Assembly (NCBI RefSeq): GCF_900631945.1
Contig: NZ_UZWE01000014.1
Coordinates: 37,113 to 101,112, forward strand
DNA: 64,000 bases
DNA from: Paracoccus haematequi
Lineage (GTDB): Bacteria; Pseudomonadota; Alphaproteobacteria; Rhodobacterales; Rhodobacteraceae
Direction: 5' to 3'
Shown here: positions 8,161 to 15,940 of the stretch, in pieces
Layout of the letters: each line of letters opens with the position of its first letter
How positions within the stretch are numbered: the first letter of the stretch is position 1
Made by a program: the position numbers and the translations under genes
The notes under the pieces: model-generated
The model's input: only the letters and a program-made list of their open reading frames with translations
Databases searched by the model: none
Told to the model about the DNA's origin: nothing

Positions 8161-9207
8161 TCAGGCCATGGTGGCGATGTCCATGACGAAGCGGTACTTC
8201 ACGTCGCCCTTCAGCATCCGTTCATAGGCCTGTTCGATCTGGTCGGCGCGGATCATCTCGATCTCGGCCACGATGCCGTGGGCGGCGCAGAAATCCAGCA
8301 TCTCCTGCGTCTCGGGGATGCCGCCGATCATCGACCCGGCCAGGCTGCGGCGGCGCATGATCAGGTTGAAGACGTTGGGCGAGGGGTGCGGCACAGCGGG
8401 CGCGCCGACCAGCGTCATGGTGCCGTCGCGCTTCAGCAGCGCCAGGAAGGCGTCCAGGTCGTGGGGCGCGGCGACGGTGTTCAGGATCAGGTCGAAGCTT
8501 TGCGCATGGGCCGCCATCTCCTCGGCATTCCGCGATACCACCGCCTCATCGGCGCCAAGCGCCTTGGCATCCGCGACCTTCTCGGGCGAGGTGGTGAAGG
8601 CCACCACATGCGCGCCCATCGCATGGGCCAGCTTGATGCCCATATGGCCCAGCCCGCCAATGCCGACGACGCCCACCTTCTTGCCCGGTCCCGCGCCCCA
8701 GTGGCGCAGCGGCGAATAGGTCGTGATCCCCGCGCAGAGCAGCGGAGCCACGGCGGCCAACTGGTCCTCGGGATGGGTAATCTTCAGGACATAGCGTTCA
8801 TGGACGACGATGGCCTGGGAATAGCCGCCCAGCGTATGGCCCGGCGCGTCGGAGGTGGGGCCGTTATAGGTGCCGACCATGCCGTCGCAGTAATTCTCCA
8901 GCCCCGCGGCGCAGTCGGGGCAGTCCCGGCAGCTGTCGACGATGCAGCCGACGCCCACCAGGTCGCCCGGTTTGTATGCGGTGACATGGGCGCCGACCTC
9001 GGTCACGCGGCCCACGATCTCGTGGCCCGGCACGCAAGGGTACAGCGTCCCCGCCCATTCGCTGCGCACCTGATGCAGGTCCGAATGGCAGATGCCGCAG
9101 AAGGCGATCTCGATGCGCAGGTCATGCGGGCCGGGAACGCGGCGGGCGATTTGCAGCGGACCAAGGGGCTGGTCGGCGGCATGGGTTCCGACGGCGCGGA
9201 TGGTCAT
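8161..9207 (-). CDS. Zinc-dependent NAD(P) alcohol dehydrogenase, CAD/YahK-like
   Basis: A 348-residue medium-chain dehydrogenase. Catalytic zinc ligands lie in CGICHSD (about 37-43) and GHE (61-63). The structural zinc cysteines are C93, C96, C99 and C107 in CRDCPDCAAGLENYC. The dinucleotide-binding loop is GIGGLGHMGIKLAHAMGAH. The pattern is that of the broad aldehyde reductases related to E. coli YahK. The start MTIRAVG follows AAAGGACATCCC; a longer in-frame start lacks an RBS. It lies 41 nt after the GH13 gene on the same strand and is probably co-transcribed with it. The physiological substrate is unknown. Confidence 0.9.
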   Translation of the reverse strand: MTIRAVGTHAADQPLGPLQIARRVPGPHDLRIEIAFCGICHSDLHQVRSEWAGTLYPCVPGHEIVGRVTEVGAHVTAYKPGDLVGVGCIVDSCRDCPDCAAGLENYCDGMVGTYNGPTSDAPGHTLGGYSQAIVVHERYVLKITHPEDQLAAVAPLLCAGITTYSPLRHWGAGPGKKVGVVGIGGLGHMGIKLAHAMGAHVVAFTTSPEKVADAKALGADEAVVSRNAEEMAAHAQSFDLILNTVAAPHDLDAFLALLKRDGTMTLVGAPAVPHPSPNVFNLIMRRRSLAGSMIGGIPETQEMLDFCAAHGIVAEIEMIRADQIEQAYERMLKGDVKYRFVMDIATMA

Positions 9208-9248
9208 GGGATGTCCTTTCATGTCCTGCGGGCCAAGGCGACACTGCC

Positions 9249-10874
9249 TCAATGCGGCCATTTCGACCAGCGGGAATCATATCCGGGCAGGGTGATCCTC
9301 AGGCGGCCGTCCTGAGTGTCCAAAGCCTCGCCCAGAAGGGCGACGGCCTGGCCCCGGCATGTCGCGCCCAGGTCCAGATCCAGCCGCGCGGGCTTGTCGG
9401 ACAGGTTGTGCAGGATCACCAGGTCATGGTCGGCGCCGCCATAGCGCAGCGCGACCACGCCGTCCGGCGCATCGCCGATGGGGCGGCATTCGCGCCGCCC
9501 GATCGCGGGGTGTTCCAGCCGGATCGCCGCCAGCCGCGCGACATGGTTCAACAGCGATCCGTCGTCCTGCCACTGGTCGTCGGCATTCACCCCGTCCGGG
9601 CCGAAGGCGCCGGTCACGACGGGCTGCGTCAGCCGCGACTTGGCGGCGGTGGAAAAGCCGCCGTTGCGGCCTTTTGACCATTGCATCGGGCTGCGCACGG
9701 CGTTGCGCCCCGGCTGGGACAGATCCTCGCCCATGCCGATCTCATCGCCATAGCAGATCAGCGGCGCGCCCGGCATCGCGAACAGCAGGCTGAGCGACAT
9801 CCGCAGCCGGGGACCGTCGCCGCCCAGCATCGGCGCCAGCCTGCGGCGCAGCCCGCGTCCGAAGATGCGCATGTCCTTGTCGGGGCCAAGGGCGGCGACG
9901 GTTTCGTCATAGGCGCCGGGATCCAGCCGCTCCAGGTCGGCCTCGTCCAGGTTGCGCAGGAAATTGGCCCAGACGCCGTTGTCGGGCGGCGGCGGCAGGC
10001 GGGCCAGCCCGTCCAGCAGCGGCCGGGCGCGACCCACGGCCAGGGCGTGCAGCAGGTGGTTGTTCAGCGAAAAGTTCAGCATCGCGTTCATCTGCCGGCC
10101 GTCGAAGAATTCGGGCAGTACCGATTCGTCCTCGTCCACCTCGGACATGATCAGGGCGTCGGGGATGCGGGCGGTGACATGGCGGAAGATGTCGCGCAGC
10201 ACCCGGTGTTCGCGGTCCTTGCCGCCTTGGGGATCCAGCGGCTTTTCGATCATGTGGGCCGCGGCGTCGATGCGGAAGCCGGCGATGCCGAAGCTCATCC
10301 AGAAGTCGATGATGCGTTCCAGTTCGGTCCAGACGGCGGGGTTTTCGTGGTTCAGGCTGGGCTGGAAGTGATAGAAGCGGTGATAGTAATATTGCTGCGC
10401 CACGGGGTCATGGGTCCAGGTCGAATCCTCCTGCCCCGGAAACATCGGCCCGCGTCCGGGGGCGGGCCGGGGCGGATGGTCGGTCCAGACATAATAGTCC
10501 CGAAAGGGCGACCTGGCGTCGTGGCGGGCCGACAGGAACCAGGGATGCCGGTCCGAGGTATGCTGCGCCACCAGATCCAGGATGACGCGGATCCCTCGGG
10601 CGCCGGCCTGGACCACGAAGTCCAGGAAGTCGTCGAAGCTGCCGTAGCGCGGATCGACCTGAAGGTAATCGGTGATGTCATAGCCGTTGTCGCGGTTCGT
10701 GGACGGGAAGAACGGCAGCAGCCAGACGCAGGTCACGCCCAGCCGGGTCAGGTGGTCCAGCTTGCCGGTCAGCCCGGCGAAATCGCCCACCCCGTCGCCG
10801 TCGCTGTCGCAGAAGCGTTCCACGTCGATGCCATAGATGACGGCGTTCTTCCACCATTCGTCCGCCTCGCTCAT
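9249..10874 (-). CDS. GH13 alpha-amylase-family enzyme, trehalose-synthase-like
   Basis: A 541-residue (beta/alpha)8 GH13 protein related to trehalose synthase/maltose transglucosylase. The nucleophile Asp203 is in GFRIDAAAHM and the acid/base is probably Glu245 in IMSEVDED. The third carboxylate, Asp310, is in FLRNLDE. That last motif usually reads F-x-x-x-H-D; here the histidine is leucine. The start MSEADEWWKN follows GGGGATGCGGAC; an in-frame GTG nine codons earlier is less likely. It clusters with the alcohol dehydrogenase and diverges from a luciferase-like oxidoreductase. Substrate specificity is uncertain; trehalose/maltose interconversion under osmotic stress is a guess from family. 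Confidence 0.85.
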   Translation of the reverse strand: MSEADEWWKNAVIYGIDVERFCDSDGDGVGDFAGLTGKLDHLTRLGVTCVWLLPFFPSTNRDNGYDITDYLQVDPRYGSFDDFLDFVVQAGARGIRVILDLVAQHTSDRHPWFLSARHDARSPFRDYYVWTDHPPRPAPGRGPMFPGQEDSTWTHDPVAQQYYYHRFYHFQPSLNHENPAVWTELERIIDFWMSFGIAGFRIDAAAHMIEKPLDPQGGKDREHRVLRDIFRHVTARIPDALIMSEVDEDESVLPEFFDGRQMNAMLNFSLNNHLLHALAVGRARPLLDGLARLPPPPDNGVWANFLRNLDEADLERLDPGAYDETVAALGPDKDMRIFGRGLRRRLAPMLGGDGPRLRMSLSLLFAMPGAPLICYGDEIGMGEDLSQPGRNAVRSPMQWSKGRNGGFSTAAKSRLTQPVVTGAFGPDGVNADDQWQDDGSLLNHVARLAAIRLEHPAIGRRECRPIGDAPDGVVALRYGGADHDLVILHNLSDKPARLDLDLGATCRGQAVALLGEALDTQDGRLRITLPGYDSRWSKWPH

Positions 10875-10927
10875 GTCCGCATCCCCGCTGGCTGATGTCA
10901 CAGCGCAAGTCGCAATGCCGGGGGATT

Positions 10928-10942
10928 GTTCCCAAAGGGAAC
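10928..10942. promoter_or_regulatory. 15-bp perfect palindrome in a divergent control region
   Basis: GTTCCC-AAA-GGGAAC lies midway between the divergent GH13 and luciferase-like genes (54 bp and 51 bp from the start codons). It could be an operator, or back-to-back GGAAC elements of stress-sigma promoters. No GTT lies 16-17 bp further on in either direction. Confidence 0.5.
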
Positions 10943-10993
10943 TTTCGGCCCTGCGCCCGGCTTCCCGCAGGGCAGGGATGACAAGGGCGACCC

Positions 10994-11944
10994 ATGACGC
11001 ATATCGGATACCACGCCTCGCATGAGCAATACGACCCCCGGACCCTGCGCGACCTGGCGATCCGAGCCGAGGCGGCGGGCTTTGCCGCGATCAAGTGTTC
11101 CGACCACCTTCAGCCATGGAGCGAACGGCAAGGCCATTCCGGCCATGCCTGGGCCTGGCTGGGCGCGGCGATGGCCGGGACGACGGTGCCCTTCGGCAAT
11201 ATCGCCGCGCCGGGATACCGCTATCACCCGGCGGTGATGGCCCAGGCGGCGGCGACGCTGGCGCAGATGTTTCCGGGACGCTTCTGGCTGGCCATCGGCA
11301 CCGGAGAGGCGCTGAACGAAGGTGTGACCGGCGCGGCCTGGCCGGACAAGCCCGAACGCAACGCCCGGCTGCGGGAATGCTTCGACGTGATGCACGCCCT
11401 GCTGCGCGGCCGGACCGTCACCCATCGCGGCCGCGTCACCGTGGTCGAGGCGCGGCTGTGGTCGCTGCCCGATACGCCGCCGCCGCTGTTCGGGGCCGCG
11501 GCGACGCCCGAGACGGCGCGTTTTCTGGGCGGCTGGGCCGAAGGGCTGCTGACCCTGGGCGGCGATCCGGTCCAGGTCGCCCGCGTGATCGACGCCTTCC
11601 GCGAGGGCGGCGGCGCGGGCAAGCCAGTCCACATCCAGCACGCGATCTCGTGGGCCGACACGCAGGATCAGGCCATGGCCAACGCCTTGGACCAATGGGC
11701 GCCCGTGGCGATCGGCGGAGAAATCAACTGGGACATCCGCCGCCCGTCGGATTTCGACCTGCTGGGCCAGTTCGTCGGTCCCGACCGGATCGGGCGGGCG
11801 GTGCGCGTCTCGGCCGATCCGGGGCTGCACCGGGCCGACCTGGCGGCGCTGGCCGATCTGGGCGCGGACACGATCTTCGTCCACAATGTCGGGCGCAACC
11901 AGGAGGCCTTCATCGACATGGCAGGCCGAGACCTGCTCGGTTAG
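10994..11944 (+). CDS. Luciferase-like flavin-dependent oxidoreductase, TIGR03885-like
   Basis: A 316-residue TIM-barrel protein of the bacterial luciferase-like monooxygenase superfamily. The N-terminus (IGYHASHEQYDPRTL...KCSDHLQPW) and the segment FPGRFWLAIGTGEALNE are typical of the group described as non-F420 flavinoid oxidoreductases related to F420-dependent glucose-6-phosphate dehydrogenases. It diverges from the GH13/alcohol dehydrogenase pair across a palindromic control region, suggesting a shared stress or sugar function. Its stop lies 1 nt from the convergent nadE stop. Cofactor and substrate cannot be read from the sequence. Confidence 0.85.
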   Translation: MTHIGYHASHEQYDPRTLRDLAIRAEAAGFAAIKCSDHLQPWSERQGHSGHAWAWLGAAMAGTTVPFGNIAAPGYRYHPAVMAQAAATLAQMFPGRFWLAIGTGEALNEGVTGAAWPDKPERNARLRECFDVMHALLRGRTVTHRGRVTVVEARLWSLPDTPPPLFGAAATPETARFLGGWAEGLLTLGGDPVQVARVIDAFREGGGAGKPVHIQHAISWADTQDQAMANALDQWAPVAIGGEINWDIRRPSDFDLLGQFVGPDRIGRAVRVSADPGLHRADLAALADLGADTIFVHNVGRNQEAFIDMAGRDLLG

Positions 11945-11945
11945 C

Positions 11946-13604
11946 CTACAGCTTGTCGCGCCAGCGGTTCACCAGCGGATAGCGGCGGTCCAGCCAGAAC
12001 GCCTTGGTCGAGATGCGCGGGCCGGGCGCGGCCTGATAGCGTTTCCATTCGCTGCCATACAGCAGGCGTTCGACCTTTCGCACCGTCTCGGCGTCGAAGC
12101 CCTGACCCACCAGGTCGGCCAGCGACAGATCCCGTTCGACCAGCCCGTCCAGGATCGCGTCCAGAACCTCGTAGGGGGGCAGGGAATCCTGGTCCACCTG
12201 GTCGGGGCGCAGCTCGGCCGACGGGGGCTTGCTGATGATCTGCGGCGGGATCACTTCGCCCGCCGGTCCCATCATCCAGTCGCGGTGATTGGCGTTGCGC
12301 CAGCGGCAGGTTTCGAACACGCGGGTCTTGTACAGATCCTTGATCGGGTTATAGCCGCCGGCCATGTCGCCATAGATCGTGGCATAGCCCACGCCCACCT
12401 CGGACTTGTTGCCGGTGGTCAGCAGCATGCCCCCGAACTTGTTGGAAATCGCCATCAGCATCACGCCGCGCAGGCGGGACTGGATGTTTTCCTCGGTGAT
12501 GTCGGGTTCGGTGCCTTCCATCAGATGCGCCAGGGCGGCCCCCACCGCGTCGCGCGCGCCGTCGATGCGCACCGTGTCCAGCCGCGCGCCCAGCCGCGCC
12601 GCGCAATCGGCGGCATCGTCCAGGCTGGCCTGGGACGTGTATTCGCTGGGCAGCATCACGCAATGCACGTTCTGCGGCCCGACGGCATCCGCCGCGATGG
12701 TCGCCACAAGCGCGGAATCCACCCCGCCCGACAGGCCCAGCACGACCTTCGAGAACCCGGACTTGCGCAGGTATTCGCGCAGGCCCAGCATCATCGCCTG
12801 GTAATCCTGTTCCCATTCGTCGGGCTGGGGCGCCATCTCGCCCGGCTCGGCCCGCCAGCCGTCGCCGGTCAGGGTAAAGTCGACATGCGCCAGCGTTTCG
12901 ACAAAGGGCGGCAGTTGCACGACCTTGTGCCCGCCGGGGTTCAGAACGAAGCTGGCGCCGTCGTAAAGCTGGTCGTCCTGGCCGCCGACCATGTTGACAT
13001 AGACCAGCGGCAGCCCGGTTTCCACGACGCGCCCGACCATGTGGCCCATCCGCAGATCCAGCTTGTTGCGGTGATAGGGAGAGCCGTTCGGCACCACCAG
13101 GATCTCGGCCCCGGTTTCGGCCAAAGTCTCGGCCACGTCGGGCGCCCAGCCGTCCTCGCAGATGGGCGATCCGATCCGCGCGCCCGCGACGGCATAGGGA
13201 CCGCTGATCGGGCCGCTGTCGAACAGCCGCAATTCGTCGAACAGCTGCTTGTGGGGCAGGCGGTGCTTCAGGACGCGGGCCACCAGCTCGCCGTCCTTGA
13301 AGACCCAATAGGCGTTGTACAGCTTGTCGCGGTCGGCCCAGGGCCCGCCGATGCCGATGGCCGGGCCGCCGGTGCAGGCGGCACCCAGGGCGCGGATCGC
13401 ATCCTCGGCCTGGCGGGTGAATGCGGGCTTCAGCACCAGATCCTGGGTCTGATAGCCGGTGATGAACATCTCGGGCAGGGCCAGCATGTCGGCGCCCGCG
13501 TCGCGCGCGGCCTGCCACGCGTCGCGCGCCTTGGCGGCATTGCCGTCCAGATCGCCCACGGTGGCATTCAACTGACCGATGGTCAGACGGAAACGGTTCG
13601 TCAT
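11946..13604 (-). CDS. nadE: Glutamine-dependent NAD+ synthetase
   Basis: A 552-residue two-domain enzyme. The N-terminal nitrilase-fold glutaminase (about residues 1-260) contains the catalytic-Cys segment PICEDGWAPD. The C-terminal NAD synthetase domain has the PP-loop GLSGGVDSA near residue 300 and the conserved TTGNKSEVGVGYATIYGDMAGG. It amidates deamido-NAD using glutamine and ATP. Length matches the long bacterial type. The start MTNRFRLTIGQ was chosen because the 17 upstream in-frame codons resemble no homologue. It converges on the luciferase-like gene with a 1-nt gap. Confidence 0.96.
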   Translation of the reverse strand: MTNRFRLTIGQLNATVGDLDGNAAKARDAWQAARDAGADMLALPEMFITGYQTQDLVLKPAFTRQAEDAIRALGAACTGGPAIGIGGPWADRDKLYNAYWVFKDGELVARVLKHRLPHKQLFDELRLFDSGPISGPYAVAGARIGSPICEDGWAPDVAETLAETGAEILVVPNGSPYHRNKLDLRMGHMVGRVVETGLPLVYVNMVGGQDDQLYDGASFVLNPGGHKVVQLPPFVETLAHVDFTLTGDGWRAEPGEMAPQPDEWEQDYQAMMLGLREYLRKSGFSKVVLGLSGGVDSALVATIAADAVGPQNVHCVMLPSEYTSQASLDDAADCAARLGARLDTVRIDGARDAVGAALAHLMEGTEPDITEENIQSRLRGVMLMAISNKFGGMLLTTGNKSEVGVGYATIYGDMAGGYNPIKDLYKTRVFETCRWRNANHRDWMMGPAGEVIPPQIISKPPSAELRPDQVDQDSLPPYEVLDAILDGLVERDLSLADLVGQGFDAETVRKVERLLYGSEWKRYQAAPGPRISTKAFWLDRRYPLVNRWRDKL

Positions 13605-13728
13605 GATGCAGCCCCTGGTCCTTCTTCCATTCGTGATAGGCGATGGCGCGCACAAGGAAAAGTCGGGCTTTGCGCATGCGGTTCCGCTGCGCTAGACCAT
13701 GGGACAAAAGACAAAGGGCATTGTGGCG

Positions 13729-15171
13729 ATGAAGGCGGCAAGTTGGGCGGCTGTTGTAGCGCTGTTGGCGGGGACCGTGGCGGCGGACGCGCAGGTCGTG
13801 ACCAAGCAATACGACGACGGCGGCGTCTATGAGGGCACCTTCCGCAACGGCCGCCAGCACGGCCAGGGCAGCTATACCCTGCCGAACGGCTATCGCTATG
13901 AAGGCGACTGGGTGGAAGGCGAGATCCTGGGCCAGGGCCGCGCCACATTCCCCAACGGGTCGGTCTATGAAGGCCAGTTCGCCGAAGGCAAGCCCAACGG
14001 CAGCGGCACCATCACCTATGCCGACGGCGGCACCTACAAGGGCGACTGGGTTGCCGGAGAGATCACCGGCAAGGGCGAGGCGCGCTATGCCAACGGGTCG
14101 GTCTATGTGGGCGATTTCGTCAAGGGGCTGCACCAGGGCAAGGGCGTGCTGACCCAGCCGAACGGCTATCGTTACGAAGGCGACTGGAACGCCGGGGTCA
14201 AGGAAGGCCAGGGCAGGATCACCTATCCCGACGGCGCGGTCTACGAGGGCGGGATGCTGGCCGGGCAGCGGGCGGGCAAGGGCAGGCTGACGATGGCGGA
14301 CGGCCTCGTCTATGACGGCATCTGGTCGGCGGGGCAGATGTCGGGCACGGGCATTCTGGTCCAGGGATCGGGCGACCGCTACGAAGGCCAGATGCTGAAC
14401 GGCCGCCGCGAGGGCCGGGGGGTCGCCACCTATGCCAACGGCGATGTCTATGACGGCGAATTCAAGTCCGACCGGCGACACGGCCAGGGCACCTTCACCG
14501 GGACCGACGGCTATGTCTATACCGGCCAATGGGTCGACGGCCGGATGGAGGGGCAGGGTCAGATCACCTATCCCGACGGGTCGGTCTATCGCGGCCAGAT
14601 GAAGGCCGACCGCCCCGACGGCACCGGCAAGATCACCTATCCCGACGGCGCCACCTATGAGGGGCAATGGGCCGCCGGCGTGATCCAGGGCGAGGGCAAG
14701 GCCACCTATGCCAACGGCATGGTCTATGAGGGCGGCTTCCGTAACGCCCGCAATCACGGGCAGGGCCGGATGACCTATCCCGACGGCTATGTCTATACCG
14801 GCGCCTGGGCCGACGGTCAGCGCCATGGCGAAGGCCAGGCCACCTATGCCGACGGCACCGTCTATACCGGCAGCTTCGTCAACGGCCTGCGCGAAGGCCA
14901 GGGCAAGCTGACCACGCCGGACGGCTTTTCCTATGAAGGCGGCTGGAAAGCCGGAGAGATCGACGGCACCGGGGTCGCCACCTATGCCAGCGGCGACCGC
15001 TATGAGGGGAATTTCGTCGCGGGCAAGCGCCAGGGGCAGGGCGTGATGCGGTATGCCAGCGGCGAGGTGGCATCCGGCGAATGGGACCAGAACCGCCTGG
15101 TCGAAAGCGGCCCCGCCCCCGAGGGCCAAGCCGACGCGCCCCCGATGCCCACCGAGGCGCCGAACCCCTGA
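13729..15171 (+). CDS. Exported MORN-repeat protein
   Basis: A 480-residue protein with a signal peptide (MKAASWAAVVALLAGTVAADA) followed by about 18 contiguous MORN repeats, each about 23 residues with the core Y-x-G-x-W/F-x-x-G-x-x-x-G-x-G. A short acidic, proline-rich tail ends it. Nearly the whole mature chain is repeat, so a long beta-hairpin ladder in the periplasm or on the surface is expected. MORN repeats bind lipid or protein, or act as rigid scaffolds; no catalytic domain is attached. The start at 13729 follows AAAGGG; an in-frame ATG at 13699 would add ten residues. Partner and function are unknown. Confidence 0.85.
   Translation: MKAASWAAVVALLAGTVAADAQVVTKQYDDGGVYEGTFRNGRQHGQGSYTLPNGYRYEGDWVEGEILGQGRATFPNGSVYEGQFAEGKPNGSGTITYADGGTYKGDWVAGEITGKGEARYANGSVYVGDFVKGLHQGKGVLTQPNGYRYEGDWNAGVKEGQGRITYPDGAVYEGGMLAGQRAGKGRLTMADGLVYDGIWSAGQMSGTGILVQGSGDRYEGQMLNGRREGRGVATYANGDVYDGEFKSDRRHGQGTFTGTDGYVYTGQWVDGRMEGQGQITYPDGSVYRGQMKADRPDGTGKITYPDGATYEGQWAAGVIQGEGKATYANGMVYEGGFRNARNHGQGRMTYPDGYVYTGAWADGQRHGEGQATYADGTVYTGSFVNGLREGQGKLTTPDGFSYEGGWKAGEIDGTGVATYASGDRYEGNFVAGKRQGQGVMRYASGEVASGEWDQNRLVESGPAPEGQADAPPMPTEAPNP
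13828..15069 (+). repeat. 69-bp tandem repeats encoding MORN units
   Basis: About 18 imperfect units of about 69 bp with recurring blocks such as ggcgactgg, acctatcccgacgg and acctatgccaacgg. The repetition is coding (MORN periodicity) and could mediate slippage or recombination. Confidence 0.8.
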
Positions 15172-15210
15172 GAAAGCGCGTTCCCCAACGCGCCCACGAC
15201 AATTCGCTTC

Positions 15211-15234
15211 ACTGGTATGGAAGTATGGTATAAT
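15211..15234 (+). promoter_or_regulatory. Promoter and likely operator before gntR-uxuA-kdgK
   Basis: A perfect TATAAT hexamer lies at 15229-15234, 18 bp before the regulator's start. Directly upstream and overlapping it is the repeat TATGG-AAG-TATGG. No good -35 is present, suggesting an activated or tightly controlled promoter. Autoregulation by the adjacent GntR protein is inferred. Confidence 0.5.
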
Positions 15235-15252
15235 AAGGCCGCAGGAGGCATC

Positions 15253-15930
15253 ATGGACATTGCCCGGATCACCATCGCGCCCAGCACCTCGGCCCAGGTC
15301 CACGACTGGCTGCGCAAGCGCGTGCAGCAAGGCGACCTGCCGCCCGGAATGCGCATCAGCGAAACCGAGGTCGCCGCCGCCATCGGCATCAGCCGCCAGC
15401 CGGTGCGCGAAGCCTTCATCCGCCTGGCCAGCGACGGCCTGGCCGAGGTCCGTCCGCAGCGCGGCACCTATATCAGCAAGATCTCGGTCCAGGCGGTTCT
15501 GTCCGCCCGTTTCATCCGCGAGGCGGTCGAGGCCGACCTGGCCCGCATCGTGGCAAAGGCCCGCCCCGCCGAGATCCTCGACCGCATGGCGGACGAGATC
15601 GCCCGCCAGCATCACGCCGACACCGCCGGTTCGGTCGAGGATTTCATCGAATCCGACGACCGTTTCCACCACATGCTGGCGCTTGCCGCCGGTCAGGATG
15701 CCGTCTGGGCCGACCTGGAGCGGCTGAAGGCGCAGATGAACCGGCTGCGGCACCTGTCGATGCGCGCCTTCGACCGCAGCTTCACCATCGGCCAGCACCA
15801 GGCGATCCTGGACGCCCTGCGCCAGGGCGACGCGGACGCGGCGGAAGGCGCGATGCGCACCCATCTGCGCCAGATGCTGACCGAGGTGCCGCAGATGGCG
15901 GCGGCCCAGCCCGACTATTTCACCGCATAA
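15253..15930 (+). CDS. GntR-family (FadR/FCD) regulator next to uxuA-kdgK
   Basis: A 225-residue regulator. The N-terminal winged HTH contains ETEVAAAIGISRQPVREAFIRL and is followed by the wing RPQRGTYIS. The C-terminal all-helical FCD ligand domain starts near residue 85 and includes a likely metal-binding DDRFHHML. It heads an operon with mannonate dehydratase and KDG kinase, so it probably senses a hexuronate intermediate. It is a clear paralogue of the GntR protein at 49.9-50.6 kb, sharing SRQPVR, IRPQR and DDRFHH blocks. The start follows a strong AGGAGG; the upstream in-frame GTG/ATG codons are in the promoter. Confidence 0.88.
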   Translation: MDIARITIAPSTSAQVHDWLRKRVQQGDLPPGMRISETEVAAAIGISRQPVREAFIRLASDGLAEVRPQRGTYISKISVQAVLSARFIREAVEADLARIVAKARPAEILDRMADEIARQHHADTAGSVEDFIESDDRFHHMLALAAGQDAVWADLERLKAQMNRLRHLSMRAFDRSFTIGQHQAILDALRQGDADAAEGAMRTHLRQMLTEVPQMAAAQPDYFTA

Positions 15931-15940
15931 GGAGCCCGCG

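Noticed and set aside
10928..10942. EcfG-type promoters for the GH13 and luciferase-like genes
   Set aside because: GGAAC occurs in both directions but no GTT follows at 16 or 17 bp on either strand.
13828..15069. Tandem repeats considered as a CRISPR array
   Set aside because: Units are 69 bp, directly adjacent, coding for MORN motifs in one frame, with no unique spacers or cas genes.
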